Numbered from the stretch's first letter, positions 43,806 to 55,309 are shown. The stretch: 64,000 nt of DNA from Bradyrhizobium sp. (GCF_030654605.1 NZ_JAURXB010000114.1:1-64000), one strand, 5' to 3'. Program-made: numbers and translations. The notes: generated from the letters alone by a model not told the origin.

Positions 43806-43980
43806 CGCGGTAAATTTCAGCAGCGACACCACCCTCACAGCCAAGCGGGCTGCCGCTTGGCCCGAAAGCAACAATTCCAGATTCGCATAGAACCAACCGC
43901 CCCGCCTCAATCATCTGAGGCGTGATTTCAATTTCGGTAGCGCCGCCCTGTCGTCGGCCACTAGAGGGTGTCTCGACCAC
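43777..43980 (-). CDS. Possible small cargo protein at the right end of the IS
   Basis: 67 residues if started at the GTG at 43980 inside the terminal repeat, or 45 from the ATG at 43914. The core EIEITPQMIEAGRLVLCESG and GPSGSPLGCEGGVAAEIYRAM resembles small Bradyrhizobium proteins. It overlaps the 3' end of the HEPN-like gene on the other strand by 29 bases. No good ribosome site, so this is tentative. Confidence 0.4.
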   Translation of the reverse strand: MVETPSSGRRQGGATEIEITPQMIEAGRLVLCESGIVAFGPSGSPLGCEGGVAAEIYRAMRSLEKPS

Positions 43981-44002
43981 TTTTGTCAAGTATATAATTC
44001 CC

Positions 44003-44159
44003 CCCTGGAGGGGAAGGGTCGATGCGACTGAAAGGAGCGGCGGGGTGGGGTGACGGTCTATCGTTTCGGGCGGTGTTCGAGTTGAGAGACTGTCACCCCA
44101 CCCCGTCTCGCACTTCGCTATGCTCAATGCGAGCCGACCCTCCCCCTCCAGGGGAGGGT
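44003..44159. repeat. Dispersed repeat split by the IS
   Basis: CCCTGGAGGGGAAGGGTCGATGCG at the left pairs with ATGCGAGCCGACCCTCCCCC at the right, and GGGGTGGGGTGAC with GTCACCCCACCCC inside. Its first 14 bases (41455-41468) are on the other side of the IS1595 element. Confidence 0.7.
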
Positions 44160-44170
44160 GAAGGCAGCCC

Positions 44171-44635
44171 CTACTCCGCGTCCAGCGCCATGCGGGCCTT
44201 GACGATCTTGTCGGGATTCTGCACCGGCTCGCCGCGCTTGATCTTGTCGACGTTCTCCATGCCTTCGCTCACCTTGCCCCACACCGTGTATTGGTTGTTG
44301 AGGAACGAGGCATCGTCGAAGCAGATGAAGAACTGGCTGTCGCCGGAATCCGGGCTGGCGGCGCGCGCCATCGAGGTGGTGCCGCGCACATGCGGCTCCT
44401 TGTTGAATTCCGCCTTCAGCTTCTTGCCGGAACCGCCGGTGCCGGTGCCCTGCGGGCATCCGGTCTGCGCCATGAAGCCCTCGATCACGCGATGGAACAC
44501 GATGCCGTCGTAGAAGCCTTCGCGCACCAGTTCCTGGATCCGGGCGACGTGGCCGGGTGCGAGGTCGGGACGCATCTCGATCTTGACGGGCCCCTGGGTG
44601 GTTTCGAGGATCAAAGTATTTTCGGTGTCAGCCAT
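44171..44635 (-). CDS. Cytoplasmic cyclophilin-type peptidyl-prolyl isomerase
   Basis: 154 residues, no signal peptide. Cyclophilin motifs: FHRVIEGFMAQTGCPQGTGTGGSG (catalytic Arg), SMARAASPDSGDSQFFICF, and FLNNQYTVWGKV. The ATG overlaps the 3' end of the upstream gene by 25 bases. Before the IS insertion it probably stood immediately upstream of queA. Confidence 0.92.
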   Translation of the reverse strand: MADTENTLILETTQGPVKIEMRPDLAPGHVARIQELVREGFYDGIVFHRVIEGFMAQTGCPQGTGTGGSGKKLKAEFNKEPHVRGTTSMARAASPDSGDSQFFICFDDASFLNNQYTVWGKVSEGMENVDKIKRGEPVQNPDKIVKARMALDAE

Positions 44636-45054
44636 GCTCGGTGCTCTCTGGGTTTGGGTGAAGGTTTCTTGCGGGTTCTGAAGGGGATTGCGAGCGGCCG
44701 GCCGGCGATGGCGCCGCCCAGTGCTTCGGTAAATGGCAAGGGCGTGCAGCGTTGCAACGCCTCCATCACGGCCACGCGGTGCATCAAACGGTCATTGTCG
44801 CTGGCCTGTTCCGATTCATGGGTGATTTTCGGACGTCCAAGGATCGCGCCCTGGCGGTTGAAGCTGACGACCACGGTGATGTCGATCGGATTGGCGCGCG
44901 AGCGCGGCGGCGGCGTCCAGCAGGAATGCAGTTTGGCGAAGACGTCCCTGATGCTGTCGAGCCGCTCCGGTTGGCCCTGCGCCGATCCGGTCCACAAGGG
45001 CAACAGCAGCGCCGCGGCAAACCATGGAAGCGGTTTGCGACGCGGCGCCATCAT
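44611..45054 (-). CDS. Small secreted hypothetical protein
   Basis: 147 residues with a signal peptide (residues about 1-28; LPWFAAALLLPLWTGSAQG). The mature part (LHSCWTPPPRSRANPIDITVVVSFNRQGAILGRPKITH) has the layout of a short TonB C-terminal-like domain. It lies between two cyclophilin genes, with a 25-base overlap to the downstream one and a 3-base gap upstream, so it belongs to the same operon. Function unknown. Confidence 0.7.
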   Translation of the reverse strand: MMAPRRKPLPWFAAALLLPLWTGSAQGQPERLDSIRDVFAKLHSCWTPPPRSRANPIDITVVVSFNRQGAILGRPKITHESEQASDNDRLMHRVAVMEALQRCTPLPFTEALGGAIAGRPLAIPFRTRKKPSPKPREHRAWLTPKIL

Positions 45055-45057
45055 CGC

Positions 45058-45621
45058 TTACTTGATGTCGGATGCGACTTGCACCTTCACCATCTTGTCA
45101 GGATCGGTCACCGTGCCGCCGGACGATCCCGGCGGCGCCTTCTTGAGCTTGTCGACCACGTCCATTCCCGACACCACTTCGCCGATCACGGTGTACTGGC
45201 CGTTGAGGCTGGAGCCCGTCGCGAACATGAAGAAGAACTGCGAGTTGGCGGTATCGACGCTGTCGCCGCGCCGGGCCATGCCGACGATGCCGCGGGTGAA
45301 CGGCACCTTGGAAAATTCCTGCTTCAGGTTCGGGTATTTCGAACCGCCGGTGCCGTTGAAATTCTGGCCGTCGCCGGTCTGCGCCATGAAGCCGTCCATC
45401 ACGCGGTGGAACGGCACGTTGTTGTAAAAGCCCTCGCGCGCCAGCGTCTTGATCCGCTCGGCATGCTGGGGGGCGATGTCGTTGCGCAGCTTGAACACGA
45501 TGCGGCCCTTGGTGGTGTCGATGACGATGGCGTTCGCCTTGTCGAGACCCGCGGGCAGCGGTTGCGCGATCGCGGGGGCCGCGCAGATCAGCGCGGCGAG
45601 CAGGCCAAGAATTCGGATCAT
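45058..45621 (-). CDS. Periplasmic cyclophilin-type peptidyl-prolyl isomerase
   Basis: 187 residues with a Sec signal (MIRILGLLAALICAAPAIA). Cyclophilin motifs PFHRVMDGFMAQTGDGQNFNGTGGS, GIVGMARRGDSVDTANSQFFFMFA and LNGQYTVIGEV. It aids folding of exported proteins. Co-oriented with coaD upstream (26-base gap) and the small secreted protein downstream. Confidence 0.92.
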   Translation of the reverse strand: MIRILGLLAALICAAPAIAQPLPAGLDKANAIVIDTTKGRIVFKLRNDIAPQHAERIKTLAREGFYNNVPFHRVMDGFMAQTGDGQNFNGTGGSKYPNLKQEFSKVPFTRGIVGMARRGDSVDTANSQFFFMFATGSSLNGQYTVIGEVVSGMDVVDKLKKAPPGSSGGTVTDPDKMVKVQVASDIK

Positions 45622-45647
45622 GATAACTCCGGATCAGAGATGAGGGC

Positions 45648-46145
45648 TCAGGTGGCGAATTTGGTCTTCAGGGCGGCAGCAACCGCCGGCGGCACGAACG
45701 CCGAGACATCGCCGCCCATGGCAGCGATCTGGCGCACCAGTGTGGCGGTGATCGGGCGGACCGCCACCGAGGCCGGCAGGAACACGGTATGCACGCCGGG
45801 CGCCATGGTCTCGTTCATGCCCGAAATCTGCATCTCGTAATCGAGGTCGGTGCCGTCCCGAAGCCCCCGAATCATGATCGTGGCCCCGGCTTTCTGGGCC
45901 GCCGTCACGGTCAAATTGTCGTAGGTGGTGCAGTCGAAGGCGCAGTGGGCCGCGGCGGCGACCGGGGCAAACACCCGTGCGACCATTTCCAGCCGCTCCT
46001 CGGTCGAAAACAGCGGTTTTTTGCCGGGATGGACCCCGATGGCGACGATCAGCCGGTCGCACAGCCCGACGGCGTGCCGGACCACATCCAGATGTCCATT
46101 GGTGACGGGGTCGAATGAGCCGGGATACAGCGCGATACGGGGCAT
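45648..46145 (-). CDS. coaD: Phosphopantetheine adenylyltransferase
   Basis: 165 residues from the ATG at 46145 ([22 protein letters not shown]). The [10 protein letters not shown] nucleotidyltransferase motif, [13 protein letters not shown] and [12 protein letters not shown] are diagnostic. It transfers AMP to phosphopantetheine, the penultimate step of CoA synthesis. The terminal ISSS/TxxR motif reads PITATLVR here. The frame continues 40 codons upstream but the family start is clear. Confidence 0.95.
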   Translation of the reverse strand: MPRIALYPGSFDPVTNGHLDVVRHAVGLCDRLIVAIGVHPGKKPLFSTEERLEMVARVFAPVAAAAHCAFDCTTYDNLTVTAAQKAGATIMIRGLRDGTDLDYEMQISGMNETMAPGVHTVFLPASVAVRPITATLVRQIAAMGGDVSAFVPPAVAAALKTKFAT

Positions 46146-46427
46146 AAAACCCTCTACCCCGCCCCGGCTACGCCCGCAAGCCGGGTTTGTTCCAGCCTCG
46201 GGCCCCAAAACCCCTGTTTTTATATTCCGCCCGTCCCTGAACCACTTCAGGGGGGACGGCGTCATCTAGGCAGGCAGGCAATGTTTCATCGCCTCTGCGG
46301 CGACGAAACAAAACTCTGGCGGGACGAAACCATTTCGCGGGCGCGCGAAGACAGCCGGAAACCGGCTCTGGCTATCCATTAACCAACGAAACGGCGGGCC
46401 AAAAAGGCCCAATGACAGGGGACCGTC

Positions 46428-46685
46428 ATGATCAAGACTTTTTCAGCCATCGCCATCGCCGCGTTGATTGCAGGCGCCCTCACCGTTCTGCCCGGCTTTG
46501 CCCCCCAGGTCGAAGCCAGCGTGCCGGTAGCCCTCGCCAAGGGCGACCGCCTGGACATCAAGCAGATCGGCTCCAACTGCTCGCAGCAGGCCTGGCCGAA
46601 CTTCGAGGCCGCCTGCCTGCGCATCGCCGGCAAGAAGACCATGATCCGGGAAGCCCGCCTGGTCACCGCCGACCGCACGCCATAA
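46428..46685 (+). CDS. Small secreted hypothetical protein
   Basis: 85 residues, AGGGGAC ribosome site, signal peptide about 1-31 (TFSAIAIAALIAGALTVLPGFAPQVEA). The mature 55 residues contain two Cys (SNCSQQAWPNFEAACLRIAGKK) likely in a disulfide. This short pattern recurs in Bradyrhizobium periplasmic proteins of unknown function. A terminator follows. Confidence 0.7.
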   Translation: MIKTFSAIAIAALIAGALTVLPGFAPQVEASVPVALAKGDRLDIKQIGSNCSQQAWPNFEAACLRIAGKKTMIREARLVTADRTP

Positions 46686-46714
46686 CGAATTCAGCTGCCA
46701 GGTTGCTCTGGTTC

Positions 46715-46747
46715 GAGGCCCCCGGGATGCCCCCCAGGGGCCTCTTT
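46715..46747 (+). terminator. Probable terminator hairpin
   Basis: GAGGCCCC (46715-46722) pairs with GGGGCCTC (46737-46744), followed by only TTT; positioned 29 bases after the small secreted protein gene. Confidence 0.6.
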
Positions 46748-46811
46748 GATTCCGGCGGTGCGCAAGGTGGCTACGCGAATGGACGCAACACGCGTTTCAA
46801 ATCGCTTTAAC

Positions 46812-47273
46812 CTACCTCCTCAGCGTCTTGGACATGATCGCAATTCTCAGTTGGTGGTGGTGCGAATACTCCATCAGCTCCCACCCCAGGCTTGCATACA
46901 GTTTTTCGCTGCTGGGCGTGAACAAATAGATCCGGTCCGAGCCCATCCCGGCGGCGGCACGTTCGACCCTTCCGACCAATGCCGAGGCAATTCCCCTGCC
47001 GCGATGCTGCGGATCGACATAGACGCTCGACAGCCAGGGCGACAGATGCGGATGGGTGATGGTCTGGCGCACCAGCGAGGCGGAACCGAGCAACTTGTCA
47101 TCGTCCAGCGCGATGAAGGCGGTCGGCAAGTCGGACTTTTGCAGCGCAGCCGTCAATCGCTCGATATAGCGTTCGAGCGTGTTGGTCGGATTCAAATAGC
47201 CGAACTCGGCGAAATGCCATTCGGCCAGTCGCGGCAGCTGGGAACCGTGATCCGCGAGATACTCAATTCGCAA
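46812..47273 (-). CDS. GNAT-family acetyltransferase
   Basis: 153 residues if started at the TTG at 47273 (MRIEYLADHGSQL), with GAGGGA about 8 bases upstream; the open frame runs on into the monooxygenase gene in another frame. Acetyl-CoA site VYVDPQHRGRGIASALVGRVE and the C-terminal YASLGWELMEY are typical. Substrate unknown. It is 68 bases downstream of the monooxygenase and perhaps co-transcribed. Confidence 0.8.
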   Translation of the reverse strand: MRIEYLADHGSQLPRLAEWHFAEFGYLNPTNTLERYIERLTAALQKSDLPTAFIALDDDKLLGSASLVRQTITHPHLSPWLSSVYVDPQHRGRGIASALVGRVERAAAGMGSDRIYLFTPSSEKLYASLGWELMEYSHHHQLRIAIMSKTLRR

Positions 47274-47341
47274 ACGACATCCCTCACCTGGCCTGTTGGG
47301 CGACGGCACCGCGGAAGGGCGAATGCCGTGCGGCAAATCGA

Positions 47342-49270
47342 CTATACGATACTCGCCGACGGCTGCGTCATGAAGCCGTCGAAGAACGTTGCCAGCGCCT
47401 CGTAGCCGTCGAGCGGAAGAACCTGCGCCACGTACTGGTCCGGCCGCACCACCACCATGCACCCCGCTGCACGGTCGATGCCGCGCATAGCGAAGATGTC
47501 ATTGCCGCTTTTCAGGTCGGCGCAGAAGATCTTTTCGTAGTCGCGAAGTCCGTAACGCCCCTTCCGCGGCAGCAGCAACGACGGCATGGCCTCGACGGCG
47601 AGCGAATGATGATCTTGCTGGAAGACCGCGCGGACGTCGATCACCGAGTCGATGTCCCCGCCATCAGGGGTGTATTTCCGCAACGGCGAATCCTGCGCCC
47701 CGGCAAGAAAGTCGCACAGGGCCCGGATACCCGAGTTGGGCGCCGCGGGATCCTCGGCACCGGCAAAGGCGAAGATGCGCCAGCGGCCGTCCGCCTTGAC
47801 GGTGTGCCCGAGGTGAACGGGCCTGGCGTCGGCGAGGCGGATGACCGGCGCGGAATGAAAGCGCATGCCGATCGTCAGTCCCCCGGCCAGATGCTGATGG
47901 GTTGCTTCGCCGGTGAGGAGCGAGGGACTGTAACGGGCCGCGGTCCCCGCCGTGTAGCGCCCGTGCCTGATGAAATAACGTTGCGTCTCGGCCGGATCGA
48001 ACCCATGGCTCGATGCCAGCAGGCTGGCCCATTCGCGGTCGAAGTCGATCAGCTCCCTGGCGATGGCCTGGCGTTCCGCCGAATAGGTATGAAGGAGGTG
48101 CGGTGCGCTGCCCTTGCGCAGCACCGATGCCAGCTTCCATCCCAGATTGAAGCCGTCCTGCATCGATACGTTCATGCCCTGGCCCGCCTTCGGGCTGTGA
48201 GTGTGGCAGGCATCGCCGGCGATGAACACACGCGGCAAACGCTTTGCGACATCCCCGTCCGGGACATCATCGAACTTGTCGCACAGACGCTGGCCGATCT
48301 CATAGACCGACCACCACGGAACCTGTTTCACGTCGAGCGAATAGGGCTTGAGAACACGCTGGGCCGCCGCGATCAGATCGTCGGGCGTGATACTGCGATC
48401 GGAAACCCTTTCACCGGCATCCAGCTTGTCGAGCTCGATGTACAGCCTGAAAAGATAGCCGCCTTCCCGCGGAATGATGATGATGCTGCCGTCGTTGGCG
48501 GACTGTATCAAGGACTTGAAGCGGACATCCGGAAAGTCGGTGACGGCCAGCACGTCCATGACACCCCAGGCGTGATTGGCGGAGTCGCCGTGCAGCGTGC
48601 GCCCGATACTCCTGCGCACGGTGCTGCGCGCGCCGTCGCAGCCCACCACATAGCGCGCCTTGATCGTCTCGATCTGCCCCGCCTGCGCGGAATCGAGGCG
48701 TTCGAGCCTGGCGGTCACCGGATAGGGATCGGCGCTGTCGCCGGCTGGAGCGATCTGAAGATCGAGCAGTTGCCGCGCGTAATATGGCTCGAGACGCGAC
48801 GGCGATTTGCGCATGACGTCGAGGTAGAAATCGTGTACCCGCGCCTGGTTCAGAACGACATGCGGAAATTCCGACAGCCCGTCTTCGGTGTCCTGGACCC
48901 ATCCGCTGCGAATGATGTTGTCGGTCTGCGTGGGGTCGGGCTTCCAGAACGTCGTCTCATTGATCCAGCAGGCTTCCTTGAGCATCCGCTCGCTGAAACC
49001 AAAGGCTTCGAACATCTCCATCGTGCGGCAGGCGACGCCGTCAGCCTGGCCGAGCAGCAACGGGCCCGGCTTCTGTTCGACGATGCAGGTTTTGATGTCT
49101 GGAAAAGCGGATAGTTGCGCCGCCAAAGTCAATCCGGCCGGACCGCAGCCGACGATGAGGACGTCGACCTTCGCCGGAACGGTGCCGGAAGCTCCTGACG
49201 CAGGATGCCGCTGCGACGTGTCTGAAATTTCGGGGTCACCGGGCTCGAATCCGTTGAGATGGAATTGCAC
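47342..49270 (-). CDS. FAD-dependent aromatic monooxygenase (3-hydroxybenzoate 4-monooxygenase/phenol hydroxylase type)
   Basis: 642 residues from the GTG at 49270, chosen for the GGGGAGGG site just upstream; the frame extends to 49381 through the operator region. FAD-binding GxGxxG (VLIVGCGPAGLTLA), DG motif (VGCDGARSTVRR), GD motif (VFIAGDACHTHSPKAGQGMN), and a C-terminal thioredoxin-like domain (about 455-640). Length matches MobA-type 3-hydroxybenzoate 4-monooxygenases. Divergent from a MarR gene that probably controls it. Confidence 0.88.
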   Translation of the reverse strand: MQFHLNGFEPGDPEISDTSQRHPASGASGTVPAKVDVLIVGCGPAGLTLAAQLSAFPDIKTCIVEQKPGPLLLGQADGVACRTMEMFEAFGFSERMLKEACWINETTFWKPDPTQTDNIIRSGWVQDTEDGLSEFPHVVLNQARVHDFYLDVMRKSPSRLEPYYARQLLDLQIAPAGDSADPYPVTARLERLDSAQAGQIETIKARYVVGCDGARSTVRRSIGRTLHGDSANHAWGVMDVLAVTDFPDVRFKSLIQSANDGSIIIIPREGGYLFRLYIELDKLDAGERVSDRSITPDDLIAAAQRVLKPYSLDVKQVPWWSVYEIGQRLCDKFDDVPDGDVAKRLPRVFIAGDACHTHSPKAGQGMNVSMQDGFNLGWKLASVLRKGSAPHLLHTYSAERQAIARELIDFDREWASLLASSHGFDPAETQRYFIRHGRYTAGTAARYSPSLLTGEATHQHLAGGLTIGMRFHSAPVIRLADARPVHLGHTVKADGRWRIFAFAGAEDPAAPNSGIRALCDFLAGAQDSPLRKYTPDGGDIDSVIDVRAVFQQDHHSLAVEAMPSLLLPRKGRYGLRDYEKIFCADLKSGNDIFAMRGIDRAAGCMVVVRPDQYVAQVLPLDGYEALATFFDGFMTQPSASIV

Positions 49271-49349
49271 GAAACCCTCCCCTGGCCGACGCGCCGTCCG
49301 GGCCGGGAGTTGCCGATCCGCGGCGCCCAAAAAGCCGTTGCTGAATTTG

Positions 49350-49372
49350 ATCAGTATGCTTACTATCAGTAT
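49350..49372. promoter_or_regulatory. Repeated ATCAGTAT motif, probable MarR operator
   Basis: ATCAGTAT at 49350-49357 and 49365-49372, with AGTA-TGCT-TACT palindromic between them, in the region shared by the divergent monooxygenase and MarR genes. The second copy runs up to the MarR gene's most upstream start. Confidence 0.6.
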
Positions 49373-49401
49373 ACGTGTCAACGGCCGGCATGGAGGGTTT
49401 G

Positions 49402-49878
49402 GTGACCGATAACAACGACAAGCCAGGGCACCTGGCGCGCCGATTCCAGCAGATCGCGGTGGCAGTCTTCCATGCCGCGGTCGAAGATGCAGGCTATGAC
49501 CTCACGCCCGTACAGTACGCGGCCCTCACCACCGTCGGGATGCAGCCGGGCATCGATCAAGCCACGCTTGCCGGATTGATCGCCTACGACCGGACCACCA
49601 TCACCGGCGTCGTCGATCGGCTGGTGCAGAAAGGATTGGTGGTGCGGCAAGCCAGCCGCACCGACAGGCGCGCCCATGCGTTGCGGATCACCAATGAGGG
49701 ACGTCGGACCCTCGACGGGATAGAGCCGGCAGTCGAGGCGGCGCAGCGGATGATGTTGGGTGGCCTGTCCAAAGCCGAAGCCGCAACGCTGATGCGGCTG
49801 TTGCGCAAGGCCATCGCTGCGGGCAATGAACTAAGCCGCGCCCCGCAGCAAACGGCTCTGGATGCTGCCAGGAAATAG
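49402..49878 (+). CDS. MarR-family regulator
   Basis: 158 residues from the GTG at 49402 (GGAGGG four bases upstream); ATG 49390 and GTG 49375 are alternatives. Winged helix: YDLTPVQYAALTTVGMQPGIDQATLAGLIAYDRTTITGVVDRLVQKGLVVRQASRTDRRAHAL. It likely represses the divergent monooxygenase until an aromatic ligand binds. It converges with gyrA, 20 bases away. Confidence 0.88.
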   Translation: MTDNNDKPGHLARRFQQIAVAVFHAAVEDAGYDLTPVQYAALTTVGMQPGIDQATLAGLIAYDRTTITGVVDRLVQKGLVVRQASRTDRRAHALRITNEGRRTLDGIEPAVEAAQRMMLGGLSKAEAATLMRLLRKAIAAGNELSRAPQQTALDAARK

Positions 49879-49898
49879 GGGCGTGGCGATCCGAAACG

Positions 49899-52631
<2,733 letters not shown>

Positions 52632-52835
52632 AGGGGGAATCCGGTCAGTTTTGGCTCAGAATCATATAGCGTATCGAGGCCTTTCTAACCACCCCTAACT
52701 GCCGTGCGCCAGCGGTTTTTCCCTTCGTTTTTTCATGGACTTAAGGGCAGGTTGATGCAGCCTGCCGGGCCCGCGAATCCAGCCGGGCGAAGTGGGCGAG
52801 AAACCGCTCCCCGGCCCGTCTCTTTTTGCGGCCCA

Positions 52836-53234
52836 TCAGGACCCGAACAGGACGTCGTGCATCAGCCGGCCGGGCAGCAGTGTGAACAGCCCCGCCAGGA
52901 TCAACGCGCCGGCATAGATCGAGATCATCGTGATCTTGTGGGCGCGCACGCGGTGCCTGCGGGCTGCCACGACGCCTACCACCAGCATGATGGGCGTGAA
53001 CACCGAGATCAGGTGGATCGGGCTCCAGGGCCCCCACAATTTGATGCCGTGGATCAGGAACGAGGACGCGCTGATCACCAGCATCAGCGCGACCCAGACC
53101 CACCCCAGCGTCCGGTGCGGCAGCGTGCCCTTGGGTGCTGCGAGTTGAACCCCGCCGAGCACGAAGGCGGCCAATGCCGCGAAGGCATGCACCTGGATTT
53201 CCGGAGCGGCGGCGAGCAGCGGAGCGAGCGACAT
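52836..53234 (-). CDS. DUF2306-type membrane protein
   Basis: 132 residues from the ATG at 53234. Four hydrophobic helices with HRTLGWVWVALMLVISASSFLIHG and the late HKITMISIYAGALILAGLFTLLPGR, both characteristic of this family. Conserved His residues suggest haem or metal contacts, not established. An operator-like palindrome sits 33 bases upstream. Function unknown. Confidence 0.8.
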   Translation of the reverse strand: MSLAPLLAAAPEIQVHAFAALAAFVLGGVQLAAPKGTLPHRTLGWVWVALMLVISASSFLIHGIKLWGPWSPIHLISVFTPIMLVVGVVAARRHRVRAHKITMISIYAGALILAGLFTLLPGRLMHDVLFGS

Positions 53235-53266
53235 TCGAAACACCTGTGAGGCCTGACGGGAGGATC

Positions 53267-53287
53267 GATGTAATGAATATTTACATC
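53267..53287. promoter_or_regulatory. Inverted repeat upstream of DUF2306 gene
   Basis: GATGTAA-TGAATAT-TTACATC, perfect 7-base arms in an AT-rich patch. Typical size and symmetry of a TetR/PadR-type operator, but no such regulator is adjacent. Confidence 0.55.
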
Positions 53288-53398
53288 TATCTTTCCACTG
53301 TCAAGTTTATTCGCGCGATGCCCGAAAACGCATCATGGCCGGACTCTGGAGCCCGGCCACGATTGAAAACGCTCGTCTCTCCATCCCGCAAGCCGGGA

Positions 53399-53905
53399 TC
53401 AGAACGGAATGTCGTCGTCCATGTCGTTGTTGCGGGCGCCGGCGCCGGCCGCCACGCGGCGCGGTGGTTGGCTGGACGACGGACCGCCAGAGCCGAAATC
53501 GCCGCCGGCGGAGTCGTCCGGCCCATAGCTGCCGCCGCCGCCGCCCGCACCGCTGCGGCCGTCGAGCATGGTCAGCGTCGAGTTGAATCCCTGCAGAACC
53601 ACTTCGGTCGAGTATTTCTCGACGCCGGCCTGGTCGGTCCATTTGCGGGTCTGCAGCGCGCCTTCGATATAAACCTTGGCGCCCTTCTTGAGATACTGCT
53701 CGACGATCTTGCAGAGCGGCTCGGAGAAGATCACCACGCGGTGCCACTCGGTCTTTTCCTTGCGCTCGCCGGTGGCCTTGTCACGCCAGGTTTCGGAGGT
53801 CGCCACGCTCAGATTGGCGATCGGCCGCCCATCCTGGGTCCGCCGGATTTCCGGGTCCTTGCCGAGATTTCCGACCAGAATCACCTTGTTTACGCTTCCC
53901 GCCAT
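53399..53905 (-). CDS. ssb: Single-stranded DNA-binding protein
   Basis: 168 residues. N-terminal OB fold ([38 protein letters not shown]), a Gly/Ser-rich linker and the acidic tip DMDDDIPF that recruits partner proteins. Two SOS boxes lie upstream, at 190 and 283 bases. In many alphaproteobacteria ssb and uvrA are neighbours; here an outer membrane protein gene lies between them. Confidence 0.95.
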   Translation of the reverse strand: MAGSVNKVILVGNLGKDPEIRRTQDGRPIANLSVATSETWRDKATGERKEKTEWHRVVIFSEPLCKIVEQYLKKGAKVYIEGALQTRKWTDQAGVEKYSTEVVLQGFNSTLTMLDGRSGAGGGGGSYGPDDSAGGDFGSGGPSSSQPPRRVAAGAGARNNDMDDDIPF

Positions 53906-54094
53906 CGCCGCTCTCCACTCCTGGAATGTACTGACCTGTCCGGATCCGCTGGCCGCCGGCTGAATTCCGGGATTGCCATCAAGACCACGCTTCGGACCAT
54001 CTTGAACCCGACCCTATACGCTCGCCGCCGCCGCGCGCCTCGCGATCCCCCGGGGATCGCGAGGTTATCCACATATAGCATTCTCGTCGGCAAT

Positions 54095-54109
54095 GTTCCA
54101 GTTTTGTTC
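54095..54109 (+). promoter_or_regulatory. SOS box (LexA site)
   Basis: GTTC-CAGTTTT-GTTC, the alphaproteobacterial LexA consensus GTTC-N7-GTTC, 190 bases upstream of ssb. Confidence 0.75.
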
Positions 54110-54187
54110 CGTGTTTTCCTAAGTTGCAAACCACGCACCGGTATCCCGGCACGGCGGCGACGCTCCGGGGAACAAAAGTTCCATCAG

Positions 54188-54202
54188 GTTCCCGCCGGGT
54201 TC
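54188..54202 (+). promoter_or_regulatory. Second SOS box (LexA site)
   Basis: GTTC-CCGCCGG-GTTC, 93 bases from the first box. It is GC-rich in the spacer, so probably weaker than the AT-rich one. Confidence 0.55.
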
Positions 54203-54389
54203 CCGAATTCGGTAAACAAATCATTAACTTCCCGCGCTCCACTTCGCGGCGGAGTGTTGCATTTCGGAGACGGCTTTTTTCCTGGAATCGAATATTGTCA
54301 TCCTTGGAATTGAGATTGTTTGGGCGCTCGCCCCGAAAATTCAAACCGCTTCGGGACCAAAGGAAGCGGGCTAAAACTGGAGAACTGAG

Positions 54390-55163
54390 ATGAAGAAGTT
54401 TTTGCTGGGTACGGTTGGTTTGGTTGCGCTGGGCATGGCTGCTCCCGCATCGGCCGCTGATATGGCCGCGCGCCCCTACACCAAGGCTCCCGCGATGATC
54501 GCCGCAGTCTATGACTGGAGCGGTTTCTACGTCGGCGTCAACGGCGGTTGGGGATCGAGCCGCAAGAGCTGGGACTTCGTAACCCCGGCCGGCGTGTTCG
54601 TCGCAGGCGAAGGCAGCCACGATGCAACCGGCGGCACCGTCGGCGGCCAGATCGGCTATCGCTGGCAGGCTTCGCAGTGGGTGTTCGGCTTGGAAGCTCA
54701 GGGCAACTGGGCTGACTTCCATGGCCGCAACCAAAGCCTGGCCTTCCCGGCCTTCGGCAACGACACCCGCGTCGATGCCTTCGGCCTGTTCACCGGCCAG
54801 GTCGGCTATGCCTTCAACAACGCCCTGTTCTACGTAAAGGGCGGCGCCGCGGTGACTTCGGATCGCTATCGTTCCTACCTGGTCGCCAACAACGCGATTG
54901 TCACTAACAATGTTGACGACACCCGTTGGGGTGGCGTGGTCGGCGTCGGCCTCGAATACGGCTTCGCCCCGAACTGGTCGTTCGCGATCGAATACGATCA
55001 CATGTTCATGCAGGACAGGACCTACACCTTCGTCAACAACGGCAACGGCGGTGGCGGCGCAGCCGGCGTGTTGTACGGCACCGATCGCATCCGTCAGGAC
55101 GTCGATCTGGTTACCGCCCGCATCAACTACCGTTGGGGTGGCCCGGTCGTCGCAAAGTACTGA
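54390..55163 (+). CDS. Outer membrane beta-barrel protein (Omp25/Omp31-like)
   Basis: 257 residues. Signal peptide 1-22 (MKKFLLGTVGLVALGMAAPASA), then ADMAARPYTKAPAMIAAVYDWSGFYVGVNGGWG, the standard rhizobial opener, and a run of amphipathic strands ending in VDLVTARINYRWGGPVVAKY. An eight-stranded barrel is expected. Codon use is highly biased, suggesting strong expression. A good terminator follows. Confidence 0.9.
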   Translation: MKKFLLGTVGLVALGMAAPASAADMAARPYTKAPAMIAAVYDWSGFYVGVNGGWGSSRKSWDFVTPAGVFVAGEGSHDATGGTVGGQIGYRWQASQWVFGLEAQGNWADFHGRNQSLAFPAFGNDTRVDAFGLFTGQVGYAFNNALFYVKGGAAVTSDRYRSYLVANNAIVTNNVDDTRWGGVVGVGLEYGFAPNWSFAIEYDHMFMQDRTYTFVNNGNGGGGAAGVLYGTDRIRQDVDLVTARINYRWGGPVVAKY

Positions 55164-55193
55164 TCTTCCCGACCCGATCTCTATCAAGATACG

Positions 55194-55220
55194 AAAGGCC
55201 GGCCTTGCGCCGGCCTTTTT
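55194..55220 (+). terminator. Rho-independent terminator
   Basis: AAAGGCCGGC-CTTGC-GCCGGCCTTT with a perfect 10-bp stem and T-run, 30 bases after the outer membrane protein gene. Confidence 0.9.
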
Positions 55221-55309
55221 GTTTGCCTGGGTACTGCCAGCTGCTGCCATCGAAACCGCATTCGAAACAAACGGTTGATGAGTAGCAGTTGGGGCTGGAA
55301 ATCGCCGCA

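Larger units (their letters stand above)
41469..44002 (+). mobile_element. IS1595-family insertion sequence with cargo genes
   Basis: 2,534 bp bounded by perfect 24-bp terminal inverted repeats (41469-41492, beginning GGGAATTATATACTTGAC, and 43979-44002). An 8-bp target duplication CCCTGGAG lies at 41461-41468 and 44003-44010, the length typical of IS1595. It is inserted into a dispersed repeat between queA and a cyclophilin gene. It carries the transposase and three to four unrelated small genes. GC is visibly lower than the host, most clearly in the cargo. Ends and transposase are intact, so it may still be active. Confidence 0.93.
53906..54389. other. 484-bp intergenic region between ssb and the outer membrane protein gene
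   Basis: Holds the divergent promoters and two SOS boxes (54095-54109 and 54188-54202). A GCGATCCCC/GGGGATCGC palindrome (54041-54061) is also visible. No gene. Confidence 0.6.
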
